From Planctomycetaceae bacterium (GTDB lineage: Bacteria > Planctomycetota > Phycisphaerae > Sedimentisphaerales > Anaerohalosphaeraceae), in the NCBI GenBank assembly GCA_021372945.1, contig JAJFTK010000123.1, positions 1-64,000 of the forward strand: 64,000 nt of DNA, written 5' to 3'. Position 1 is the stretch's first letter. Each line of letters begins with the position of its first letter. Shown here piece after piece: positions 26,816 to 34,658 of the stretch. The translations under genes were made by a program, and so were the position numbers. The notes under the pieces are model-generated. The model saw only the letters and a list, made by a program, of their open reading frames with translations, searched no databases and was not told the origin of the DNA.

Positions 26816-29428
26816 GTGCGTATAAAGAGATCAAAGATCGTTTGTATAGCGCTGATGGCGGTGTCAATGCATGCCTCGGCCGCGACGTGGGATAATGACG
26901 GCGGCGATCGCCTGTGGTCAAACCCTCTGAACTGGTCCAATAATACGCTGCCGAGCTTGACCGATAGCATTGCGGTCTCCATCAGTTCGGGTCCGATTCT
27001 CAATGCGCCCACGGCCGCGACCGGTAAGGATATTCGCATCGGCCGAAGCGGCGGGACCACTTTCACGATGAACGGCGGAACGCTGAATGTGGGTCAATGG
27101 CTGATGATCGGCATCGACCAAAGCAGCAAGCCGGGAACGTTTGTCATGAATAACGGTACGGTCAACCTGGGCAGTTCCTCGCCGGGGGACGGGCATTTGT
27201 GGATCGGGTATAAATGTGTCGGCACGTTTACGATGAGCAATGGAACTATCAATGCACCCGGCAGGTTCGGCCTGGGGTATTCCACGGGCGGCGCGGCAAC
27301 AGTGCACCTGGATGGAGGCGTCATCAACGCCGGCGATTTTTCGATGACCTCATCTTGTACGCTTGATATGACCGGCGGCGTCTTGATCATCGACGATGAC
27401 GAAACAACGCTTGTAAATGGTTATATCCAAAGCGGCTGGATGACAGCGTACGGCGGCGAAGGCACGTTCTCGGTTGACTATGATAATGTGAACCCGGGTA
27501 AAACGACGGTCACAGCCTCGCTGAACCCTGAGAAGGCCTCCAACCCGCTGCCTGCCAATTCGGCTGTTCTTGTCTCGCCGGATACGCTGCTGACGTGGAC
27601 GGCCGGGGTCGGGGCCGTAGCGCACGATGTTTACTTAGGAACCAGCAATACGCCGCAGTTTGCGGGCACCCAGGAATCGACAACCTTTGCCCCGCCAACC
27701 CTTGCGCTCAATACGATTTATTACTGGCGCATCGATGAATTCGACGGAACTCAAACCACCGTGGGCGATGTCTGGTCATTTACGACATCTTCCGGGCTGG
27801 CTCAAACGCCTAATCCGGCAAATGGAACCATGAATGTGCCGCTGGATAAGATCCTTGGATGGACGGCCGGCTATGGCGCCGTTTCACATGATGTCTTCCT
27901 GGGTACGGATATTCGCGACGTCAGAAATGCTCAGCGGCTCGCGGGCGACCTGGATGGAAACAACGCCGTGGAGGTCAACGATCTGATGATCCTGGCTGAA
28001 TGCTGGCTTGGCGATCCGAGCCTGACCGAACCGTACGCCGGCGTTCTGCCCGGCAGAACGATGGTGGATATGCTGGATGCGGCGATGCTGGCGGGCAACT
28101 GGATGGCGCAGTCGGCGCCATTCTTCGAGGGCAACACCTATGGCTTAACACACGCTCCTGGATCGCTGCAATCGAATACAACGTATTACTGGCGCGTGGA
28201 TGAAGTCTGTGGACCCGAACGCAGGCAGGGCGATGTATGGACTTTTACGACAACCGCCGGCGACAGCGAAGGCACTCTGATTGGCAAGATCATGTGCGGC
28301 TACCAGGGTTGGTTCAATACGCCCACGGATGGCGCCAGTCGCGGCTGGGTCCATTGGGGCAGGGGCGGTTTTTCACTGACCAACTGTACGGTTGACATGT
28401 GGCCCGATATGACGGAAATGGGAACGGATGAAAAATATCTTGCGCCCGATTTCTTCGATGGGACCGACCATTACGTGTTCAGCTCCTATAATCGAAACAC
28501 GGTTCTGCGGCATTTCCAGTGGATGCAGCAGTACGGCATCGACGGCGTTTACCTTCAGCGATTCGCCACTGAACTGACGCCCGGCAGCGCCGAATTGAAT
28601 CATCGCAATGCGGTGCTGTCGCACGTCAAAGAAGGCGCCAACCTCTATGGCCGCAAATATGTGGTGATGTATGATCTGTCCGGACTCGGGTTGGGCGGCA
28701 CCGCAACCGTCATCAATGACTGGAAGGACCTTGTCGATAACCTGGATGTTACACGTGACCCGGCTGATACGGCTTATGCCTATCACAAAGGTAAGCCTGT
28801 GGTGGCGGTCTGGGGCATCGGTTTTAGCGATCGTGATTATTCGAACGAGGAATGTCGTGATCTGGTTGCGTTTCTGAAAAACGATCCTGTCTATGGCGCC
28901 AATACCGTGATGATCGGCGTTAATGATAACTGGCAATCCAACAGCGACCCGTACGTGCAGCAAACGCTGCAACTGGCGGATATCATCAGTCCCTGGCTGG
29001 TGGGCCGATTCTCGGACACCGCCGGCATTAATAGCTGGGCGAATCAAAAGGGAATTCCAAACAAGAATTGGTGCGCCTCTAACGGCAAAGATTTTCTGCC
29101 TGTCCTGTTTCCCGGCTTCAGTTGGCATAATCTGAATGGAGGTCCGCTCAATCAAATCCCGCGCAACGGCGGGCAATTCCTGTGGGACCAGGTCAAGGCC
29201 AATATCGCGATTGTTGGAGCCAATATGCTCTACGTGGCGATGTTCGATGAAGTGGACGAGGGAACCGCCATTTTCAAGGTCACCAATACGCCGCCCGTAC
29301 CCGGCGGAGTCACAATGTTCGTGACGTATGAAGGACTTCCCAGCGACGATTACATGTGGCTCACCGGGCAGGCAGGCAGTACGCTGCGCGGCGAGATCCC
29401 GCTGACCCAAACGCGGCCCAGCCGGTAA
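26816..29428 (+). CDS. Secreted GH99/GH71-like glycoside hydrolase with solenoid and internal dockerin-like insertion
   Basis: An 870-residue exported protein. It has a signal peptide (1-22), solenoid repeats (about 23-235) and two fibronectin-like units (about 240-480). The second unit is interrupted at residues 374-435 by a dockerin-like EF-hand pair. A C-terminal hydrolase domain (about 485-870) is related to GH99/GH71-like enzymes: MCGYQGWFNTP, WPDMTE, MQQYGIDGVYLQRF, VAVWGIGF, PGFSWHN and FDEVDEGTAI. The 43859 gene encodes the same domain alone. GH99 enzymes cut alpha-mannans and GH71 alpha-1,3-glucans; which applies here is not decidable by eye. The start is GTG with AAAGGA seven bases before it. 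The next gene's ATG directly follows the stop. Confidence 0.85.
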   Translation: MRIKRSKIVCIALMAVSMHASAATWDNDGGDRLWSNPLNWSNNTLPSLTDSIAVSISSGPILNAPTAATGKDIRIGRSGGTTFTMNGGTLNVGQWLMIGIDQSSKPGTFVMNNGTVNLGSSSPGDGHLWIGYKCVGTFTMSNGTINAPGRFGLGYSTGGAATVHLDGGVINAGDFSMTSSCTLDMTGGVLIIDDDETTLVNGYIQSGWMTAYGGEGTFSVDYDNVNPGKTTVTASLNPEKASNPLPANSAVLVSPDTLLTWTAGVGAVAHDVYLGTSNTPQFAGTQESTTFAPPTLALNTIYYWRIDEFDGTQTTVGDVWSFTTSSGLAQTPNPANGTMNVPLDKILGWTAGYGAVSHDVFLGTDIRDVRNAQRLAGDLDGNNAVEVNDLMILAECWLGDPSLTEPYAGVLPGRTMVDMLDAAMLAGNWMAQSAPFFEGNTYGLTHAPGSLQSNTTYYWRVDEVCGPERRQGDVWTFTTTAGDSEGTLIGKIMCGYQGWFNTPTDGASRGWVHWGRGGFSLTNCTVDMWPDMTEMGTDEKYLAPDFFDGTDHYVFSSYNRNTVLRHFQWMQQYGIDGVYLQRFATELTPGSAELNHRNAVLSHVKEGANLYGRKYVVMYDLSGLGLGGTATVINDWKDLVDNLDVTRDPADTAYAYHKGKPVVAVWGIGFSDRDYSNEECRDLVAFLKNDPVYGANTVMIGVNDNWQSNSDPYVQQTLQLADIISPWLVGRFSDTAGINSWANQKGIPNKNWCASNGKDFLPVLFPGFSWHNLNGGPLNQIPRNGGQFLWDQVKANIAIVGANMLYVAMFDEVDEGTAIFKVTNTPPVPGGVTMFVTYEGLPSDDYMWLTGQAGSTLRGEIPLTQTRPSR

Positions 29429-30340
29429 ATGAGAGCTTCGAGCGTGCAGCAGCCACTCCGCATCCATGAAGACGTTGCGCATGTCCATCGCCGACAGCCG
29501 CCGGGCTTTACGCTGATCGAGCTGCTGGTCGTGATCTCGATCATTGCGCTGCTGCTTTCAATCCTGTTTCCGGCTCTATCGGCCGCGCGAGCGGCGGCAA
29601 GATCGGTTGTCTGCCTCTGCAATGTCCGGCGTCTTGCGGTTGCCGGCATGCTGTACACGAATGACCACAAGGCGTTTCCACCATTTCGCATGACGACCAT
29701 GAGTTTGACTGATCCGACCGTCCATGTCAATGAATATGGCCGGGAACAGCCGCGTTGGCAGTGGTTTTTTGATCACGGCGTAGGGCCCGTGATCGATCCG
29801 GCCCTTTATCTGACGGAAACCAAGCGGACGTTCAACGATAAAGATACATTGATCATGACCAATAAGTGCTTTTTCTGCCCTTCATTCAAGAACCCCGACT
29901 ACAACCCCAATGATATACGCAATGGCTCTTACGGCTACAATTACCAGTATCTGGGCAACACGAACATCGTTGATGGACGCTGTGCCAATTATCCGGTTCG
30001 ATCGGACGCGATCTGCCGTCCATGTCAAACCGTGATTGTAGCGGATAGCCGCGGCGCGGGGATCCCGCATGGCGTGCACTCTTATACCCTGGATCCGCCT
30101 CGGATCGCCCGCAGTACAGGCTTTACGCATTTTGCGTTCTATAAAAGCGGAGCCGCCGTCCAGCAGTCACCGGCCGACGCCAGGCATTCGAATAAAGCCA
30201 ACGTTTCATTTGTCGATGGGCACGCCGAAAGTATGACATTGACGCAGCTCGGTTATGTTACGGATGAAGAAGGCAACGTCTTGCCGGATGACCCGGGCAG
30301 TGTGAATCATCTGTGGAGCGGCAACGGCAAAACAGAGTGA
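29429..30340 (+). CDS. Type II secretion/prepilin-like protein with H-X9-DG motif
   Basis: A 303-residue pseudopilin-like protein. After a 25-residue leader comes the class III signal PPGFTLIELLVVISIIALLL, the prepilin-peptidase site and N-terminal helix. The rest is a globular domain ending with H-S-N-K-A-N-V-S-F-V-D-G, the H-X9-DG box typical of the planctomycetal DUF1559-like family. Such proteins are very numerous in planctomycetes and presumably build pseudopili or surface fibres. The ATG abuts the preceding stop codon, so it is translationally coupled to the GH99-like gene. Confidence 0.85.
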   Translation: MRASSVQQPLRIHEDVAHVHRRQPPGFTLIELLVVISIIALLLSILFPALSAARAAARSVVCLCNVRRLAVAGMLYTNDHKAFPPFRMTTMSLTDPTVHVNEYGREQPRWQWFFDHGVGPVIDPALYLTETKRTFNDKDTLIMTNKCFFCPSFKNPDYNPNDIRNGSYGYNYQYLGNTNIVDGRCANYPVRSDAICRPCQTVIVADSRGAGIPHGVHSYTLDPPRIARSTGFTHFAFYKSGAAVQQSPADARHSNKANVSFVDGHAESMTLTQLGYVTDEEGNVLPDDPGSVNHLWSGNGKTE

Positions 30341-30356
30341 TGGATTGCAGAAAACT

Positions 30357-30396
30357 GTCGGTTCTCATCCGACTCTCATCATAGACCGTATAGAAT
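30357..30396 (+). promoter_or_regulatory. Promoter region of the two-component operon with direct repeats
   Basis: TCTCATC occurs at 30363-30369 and again at 30374-30380, an 11-base period, just upstream of a TATAGAAT box (30389-30396). OmpR/PhoB-type regulators bind such 11-base direct repeats, so this may be an autoregulatory site. The region also forms a GTCGG/CCGAC hairpin (30357-30373). Confidence 0.4.
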
Positions 30397-30463
30397 AGCC
30401 CCGCGTGCCGGCACATGCCGTCAGCGGCAGAAGAGCCGACATCTCTTTTGCGTTATGGTCCCA

Positions 30464-31135
30464 ATGCGAATACTGCTTGTAGAAGACTATCAGCCGCTCA
30501 AAAAGTCCTTGACCAAGGGACTTGGAGAAGCGGGTTTTTCGGTCGATGCCGCCGGCGACGGCGCAGAAGGTCTCTGGTACGCTCTGTCCAATGACTATGA
30601 TGTGATTATCTTGGATTGGATGCTGCCCGGCATGGATGGATTGAGTATCCTCAAGCGTCTAAGGAACGAACGCAAAGAGAGTCATGTGCTGATCCTTACT
30701 GCCAGGGATGCTGTCCAGGACCGCATCAGCGGACTCAATGCCGGGGCCGATGATTACCTCGTGAAGCCTTTCGCGTTCGATGAACTGCTGGCGCGCATCC
30801 GGGCCCTGGTGCGAAGGCAGTATATGCAGAAGAACCCGCTGCTTGAAATTTGCGACCTGAGGATCGATACGGCCTCGCGCCGGGTGTGGAGGGCCGACGC
30901 GGAGATCATTTTTACGCCGCGGGAATATAAGCTGCTTGAATACCTGGCGATGCGGGCTGGTCAGGTCGTCTCACGTACCGACATTTGGGAGCATATTTAC
31001 GAATTCACATCCGACGCGTCCAGCAACGTGGTCGATGTTTATATCGGTTACTTGCGGAAAAAGATCGACAAGAATAGTGCTGTGCCGCTGCTGAAAACGG
31101 TTCGCGGACAAGGATATCGATTTGGAAACGGATAA
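30464..31135 (+). CDS. OmpR/PhoB-family response regulator
   Basis: A 223-residue response regulator. The receiver domain (about 1-115) opens with MRILLVEDYQPL, has the phospho-acceptor Asp in IILDWMLPGMDG near residue 50, and the conserved Lys in YLVKPFAFDELL. The C-terminal winged-helix DNA-binding domain (about 125-223) has FTPREYKLLEYLAMRAGQVV and ends KTVRGQGYRFG. An ATG three codons earlier is possible; neither start has a Shine-Dalgarno site. The sensor kinase gene follows after two bases. It probably activates genes nearby, perhaps the pseudopilin or secreted-protein genes; this is inference from position. Confidence 0.92.
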   Translation: MRILLVEDYQPLKKSLTKGLGEAGFSVDAAGDGAEGLWYALSNDYDVIILDWMLPGMDGLSILKRLRNERKESHVLILTARDAVQDRISGLNAGADDYLVKPFAFDELLARIRALVRRQYMQKNPLLEICDLRIDTASRRVWRADAEIIFTPREYKLLEYLAMRAGQVVSRTDIWEHIYEFTSDASSNVVDVYIGYLRKKIDKNSAVPLLKTVRGQGYRFGNG

Positions 31136-31137
31136 TC

Positions 31138-32529
31138 ATGCGATCGCTTAAATGGAGACTGATCTGCGGAATGATCGCCAGTATGGTGCTGCTGCTGGTT
31201 TGCTTCAGCACGCTGGTGTATCATTTTATGTCGCGTTCCATACGCAGTCAGTTCGATGCGATGCTGCGGTCCTCGGCGGACCTGATGTGCGCGGCCGTGG
31301 AGTGGTCAACCGACGGCCTTGAATTTGAGTTCGACGTCCAATCCTCCGAGTACGCAGAGAATGGCGTTTCATGTTATTATGAATTCAGAAGGCCGGACGG
31401 AGAAATCCTCGAGCGATCCCCCTCGCTTAAGCAAGATGAATCCATCCATTTTGAACCGGGGAATCGGCCCATTGCGTTCAGGACATGGGCGATGAACGAT
31501 GCCGCAAGAGTACGCGGTATCGCGGTCATGTTTCATCCGCGCACCGAAAGTGAGCAGCCCGGAGCAGCGCCCGTTCTTGTTTTGACGGTCGCCAGGAATT
31601 TTGAAGAAATCGCAAAGCAATTGGCGTTTTTGAAATATCTCCTGGCCGCCGCGTCGGCGGCGATCATAGCCCTTGCCTGCGGCGTCGCAGCGATTGTCGT
31701 GAAGGTTTCCCTGGCGCCGCTGACATCCGTCGCCCATCAAATTGAGGATGTCGGCGAAGAGAATCTGGGCAGACGCGTTTTGGGAGAACGGCTGCCTGCG
31801 GAGGTCGCTCTTATTCAAAACAGGATCAACAGCCTGCTCGAGCGTCTGGAGTTGTCCTTCCAGCGCGAGCGTTCGCTCAACGCAAACCTGGCGCATGAAC
31901 TGAGAACGCCTCTTGCGGGCATGCGGTCGATCATCGATGTCACACTGGTAAAAGAGCGTGCGGCAGGGGATTACCGTGAGGCCCTGGCTGAATTGATTCC
32001 CATCATCGACGACATGAATCAAATGTCTGAAACACTGTTACTAATGACCAAGATCGAAACCGGCCAGGCCGTGTTTGAACCGGAGTTGCTCAGGGTATCG
32101 CCGCTGGTGGATAAATGCTGGGCCGCGATGGCTGCAAAGGCTCACAGCTCCGCGATCGTTTTCGAGAATAATCTGAACCAAAACATCTTGTGCAGATCCA
32201 ATGCCGACGGGCTCTTGGTTGTATTCTCAAACCTCTTGGGAAATGCTGTCGAATATACGAACAAAGGTGGAAGGATATGGGTTACTTCGCAAAAGAGGAA
32301 AGAAAATGTCGAGATTGTATTTGAGAATACCGGCAGCCAATTGACGGATGAACAGGTCAGGAACGTGTTTGATCCTTACTGGCGAGCAGACCTTGTGCGG
32401 AGCAAAACGAACGTTCATTTTGGGCTGGGTTTAGCGTTGGCCAAGAGGATTATCAAGGTTCTAGGCGGAAAAATGCGTGCTGAAACGGCGAGTGGCCTGT
32501 TCCGTGTGTTTGTCCTCCTGCCTTGCTGA
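31138..32529 (+). CDS. Membrane sensor histidine kinase
   Basis: A 463-residue partner of the preceding response regulator. The first membrane helix is about 9-29. A periplasmic sensor of about 130 residues follows, then a second helix near 165-185 and a HAMP linker. The HisKA dimerisation helix carries the phospho-acceptor His in NLAHELRTPLAGM near residue 257. The ATPase domain has the N box LLGNAVEYTNKGG, then FDPYWRAD and FGLGLALAKRIIKVLGG. The layout matches QseC/CusS-type kinases. The periplasmic domain has no family I recognise, so the signal is unknown. It starts two bases after the regulator stop. Confidence 0.92.
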   Translation: MRSLKWRLICGMIASMVLLLVCFSTLVYHFMSRSIRSQFDAMLRSSADLMCAAVEWSTDGLEFEFDVQSSEYAENGVSCYYEFRRPDGEILERSPSLKQDESIHFEPGNRPIAFRTWAMNDAARVRGIAVMFHPRTESEQPGAAPVLVLTVARNFEEIAKQLAFLKYLLAAASAAIIALACGVAAIVVKVSLAPLTSVAHQIEDVGEENLGRRVLGERLPAEVALIQNRINSLLERLELSFQRERSLNANLAHELRTPLAGMRSIIDVTLVKERAAGDYREALAELIPIIDDMNQMSETLLLMTKIETGQAVFEPELLRVSPLVDKCWAAMAAKAHSSAIVFENNLNQNILCRSNADGLLVVFSNLLGNAVEYTNKGGRIWVTSQKRKENVEIVFENTGSQLTDEQVRNVFDPYWRADLVRSKTNVHFGLGLALAKRIIKVLGGKMRAETASGLFRVFVLLPC

Positions 32530-32599
32530 TTGGCGATAGAATATATGTAGTATATCGCTATAATTTTCTAAAATTTTGTTTGATTTTTAAAAATTAGGA

Positions 32600-32628
32600 T
32601 TGACAGGAATATACCAAGGCGGTACAAT
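32600..32628 (+). promoter_or_regulatory. Strong sigma70-like promoter
   Basis: TTGACA (32600-32605) and TACAAT (32623-32628) have 17-base spacing. The string TACAATTCTGGT starting at 32623 is identical to that at 16927. It drives the pseudopilin gene at 32677 and possibly the genes after it. Confidence 0.7.
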
Positions 32629-32676
32629 TCTGGTCAACACATAGAACACTTTGGCATATTTGCCTGAGAGGGTGAA

Positions 32677-33651
32677 ATGAGGAACGGACACACTGCTTTA
32701 GGTAAGGGCACTGAGATGGCAAACAAAAAGAACCATGGATTCACCCTGATTGAGTTATTGGTTGTCATTGCTGTTATCGCATTGCTCATGTCTATCTTGA
32801 TGCCCGCATTGAGCCGGGTTCGCCAATCAGCGAAGATCACCATTTGCGGCGTTAATACCAAACAGATCGGTACTTATGTTTCCCTGTACCAGGCCGAAAA
32901 CAAAGAGGCGGTCCCGGTGATGCTCAACCGTTTTGACGCGACGGCAACCGTGCCCGCACGGGCACGCCTGCTTTCGCTGGCATTTGCAGCTTACTCTCCT
33001 GAAACGGCTGACCTGGCGGGCGTGGAAGACGGAAAATTCGATCCGAACAGATCCTGGGGCTGGAATACGGATCGGCGCACGCTCGGCGAATATTTTTCCA
33101 GATACCTTCCCGATTTTTATGTCTGCCCGTTCGTGCGGGGACGCGATACGCAAGTTGAATTTGAGGATGCCGGAACGATCACGTTAACCGGTCCGGCCGG
33201 GACACAAACATATCGTTCGCTTGATCGGAAAATGGCGGGCGAGAGTTACTCTGTCTGGCGATGGGAACGTCGCCGCGGATCGACCGGTGACCCGACTACC
33301 ATTTTGACGGCCAATCACCCATATGGTTTTCCGCACGGGGCGCCCAAATACGGTGCATTGTCATGGAATAATTACGGTGATCTGATGACGACAGACTGGG
33401 CTACATTAGATAGGACGCCTGTGAAGTGGACAGGGCGGCAGCTTCGCCGGATAGGGGCTGGTGCATTGGCCAATGCTACGATCGTTTATTGTGAGCAGGG
33501 GCAAAATGACAGCCATTCCACCGGTTCCAATGCGCATAACGGGATTTACAATTACGGCAGCCACAAGAAGGGAAGCAGCGGCGGGACCAATGTGCTGATG
33601 GGAGATACCCACGTCGAATGGGTCGAAGGCACGCAGGTCGGTTGGCCATAA
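32677..33651 (+). CDS. Prepilin-like protein with N-terminal methylation signal
   Basis: A 324-residue pseudopilin. A short basic leader precedes the class III signal HGFTLIELLVVIAVIALLMS, the prepilin-peptidase site. The C-terminal region ends with GTNVLMGDTHVEWVEG, resembling the terminal box of planctomycetal pseudopilins but without the canonical H-X9-DG. An alternative ATG at 32716 (MANKKNHGF) also gives a plausible leader. I kept 32677 because GAGAGGG precedes it and the promoter fits. It is separate from the sensor kinase gene, with its own promoter. Confidence 0.82.
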   Translation: MRNGHTALGKGTEMANKKNHGFTLIELLVVIAVIALLMSILMPALSRVRQSAKITICGVNTKQIGTYVSLYQAENKEAVPVMLNRFDATATVPARARLLSLAFAAYSPETADLAGVEDGKFDPNRSWGWNTDRRTLGEYFSRYLPDFYVCPFVRGRDTQVEFEDAGTITLTGPAGTQTYRSLDRKMAGESYSVWRWERRRGSTGDPTTILTANHPYGFPHGAPKYGALSWNNYGDLMTTDWATLDRTPVKWTGRQLRRIGAGALANATIVYCEQGQNDSHSTGSNAHNGIYNYGSHKKGSSGGTNVLMGDTHVEWVEGTQVGWP

Positions 33652-33665
33652 TCGTCAGATGAAAG

Positions 33666-33684
33666 TAACGGCGTGTTGCCGTTA
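33666..33684 (+). terminator. Hairpin after the pseudopilin gene
   Basis: TAACGGC-gtgtt-GCCGTTA forms a perfect 7-base stem 15 bases after the stop. It lacks a following T run, so it may be a weak terminator or an mRNA-stabilising element in the leader of the next gene. Confidence 0.4.
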
Positions 33685-33721
33685 GGGGGCGTATAAAATC
33701 CAATTTTTGGAGGACGGTCAG

Positions 33722-34558
33722 ATGAAGACAATCGCAGTACTCATGTTGTGCACTTTTTCGGTTGTTGCGTCAGCTGCGGAGATGCAGTGGTTCGGCGGCG
33801 CGCACGATCAGGATTGGTTCAACACGGCCAATTGGGGTCCCGAAGGCGGCCCGATCCCCACGGCCAACGACAAGGTCAAATTGAATTACGTTTGGGCCAA
33901 CGCCGGCCCCAGTGTCAATGACGCGGGTTTTGCGGGCGAGATCTTCATTTCCGAGGACCGCGATCTTGGCACGATTGGCGAGCAAAGCCTGACGATTGCG
34001 ACGGGCGGCAACCTGATTACCGGCGGCGCGGTGTATGGCGGGCAAGTCATTCTGGGTTATTCCGGAGCGGACTCCCGCGCGGGGCTGCCTGCCAATGAAG
34101 GCCGGCTGGTGATGGACGGCGGTACGATGGTCATCGGCGCCGGCGCCACCAATCCCGGCGGCGGGCATTTGTTCGTCGGGTTCGGCGGCATCGGTCACCT
34201 GGAAGTGAACGCCGGAACGCTCACCGTGCTCAATATGTTCGGGCTGGGTTGGAACGGCGGAAGCGCCACCGTGCAGCTCAACGGCGGAAGCCTGGAAACC
34301 GAAGGCTGGAATTTTGGCAACGCCTCATCGTACACGTTTGACATTACCGGTGGTGCGTGGGTCCAGAATCATTTTTGGGTCAATGAGATCCAGGCCTTGG
34401 TCGATGCCGGCAAGATCACCGCTTACGGCGGAACCGGCGACGTCGTGATTACCTGGGACGCGGTCAACGAAAAGACGATTGTGACCGCCATCCCGGAACC
34501 GGCGACCCTGGTGCTGCTGGGCATGGGGATGCTGAGTCTGCTCAGAAGAAAGAGATAA
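33722..34558 (+). CDS. Secreted beta-solenoid protein with PEP-CTERM tail
   Basis: A 278-residue exported member of the cluster's solenoid family. It has a signal peptide (about 1-18), the WFGGAHDQDWFNTANW opening, repeats with MDGGTMVI, VNAGTLTV and LNGGSLET turns, and the tail IPEPATLVLL, a hydrophobic stretch and LRRKR. The start ATG is nine bases after TTTTTGGAGG; an upstream TTG in frame is part of that ribosome site. A strong terminator follows the gene. As with its paralogues, no catalytic residues are evident. Confidence 0.85.
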   Translation: MKTIAVLMLCTFSVVASAAEMQWFGGAHDQDWFNTANWGPEGGPIPTANDKVKLNYVWANAGPSVNDAGFAGEIFISEDRDLGTIGEQSLTIATGGNLITGGAVYGGQVILGYSGADSRAGLPANEGRLVMDGGTMVIGAGATNPGGGHLFVGFGGIGHLEVNAGTLTVLNMFGLGWNGGSATVQLNGGSLETEGWNFGNASSYTFDITGGAWVQNHFWVNEIQALVDAGKITAYGGTGDVVITWDAVNEKTIVTAIPEPATLVLLGMGMLSLLRRKR

Positions 34559-34576
34559 GTTTCACGATCGTGCATA

Positions 34577-34602
34577 GGGCGCACCGCCGGTGCGCCCTTT
34601 TT
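34577..34602 (+). terminator. Rho-independent terminator
   Basis: The stem GGGCGCACC / GGTGCGCCC has a 3-base loop and is followed by TTTTT, a textbook terminator. Confidence 0.9.
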
Positions 34603-34658
34603 AGTATCGACCTGTAAATAAAAAACAATGCTGTCGTGCAAAGTCAGGAGAAGTCAGT

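Noticed and set aside
28373..29488. A 371-codon minus-strand open frame
   Set aside because: It is antisense to the GH99/71-like domain; no motif or ribosome site supports it.
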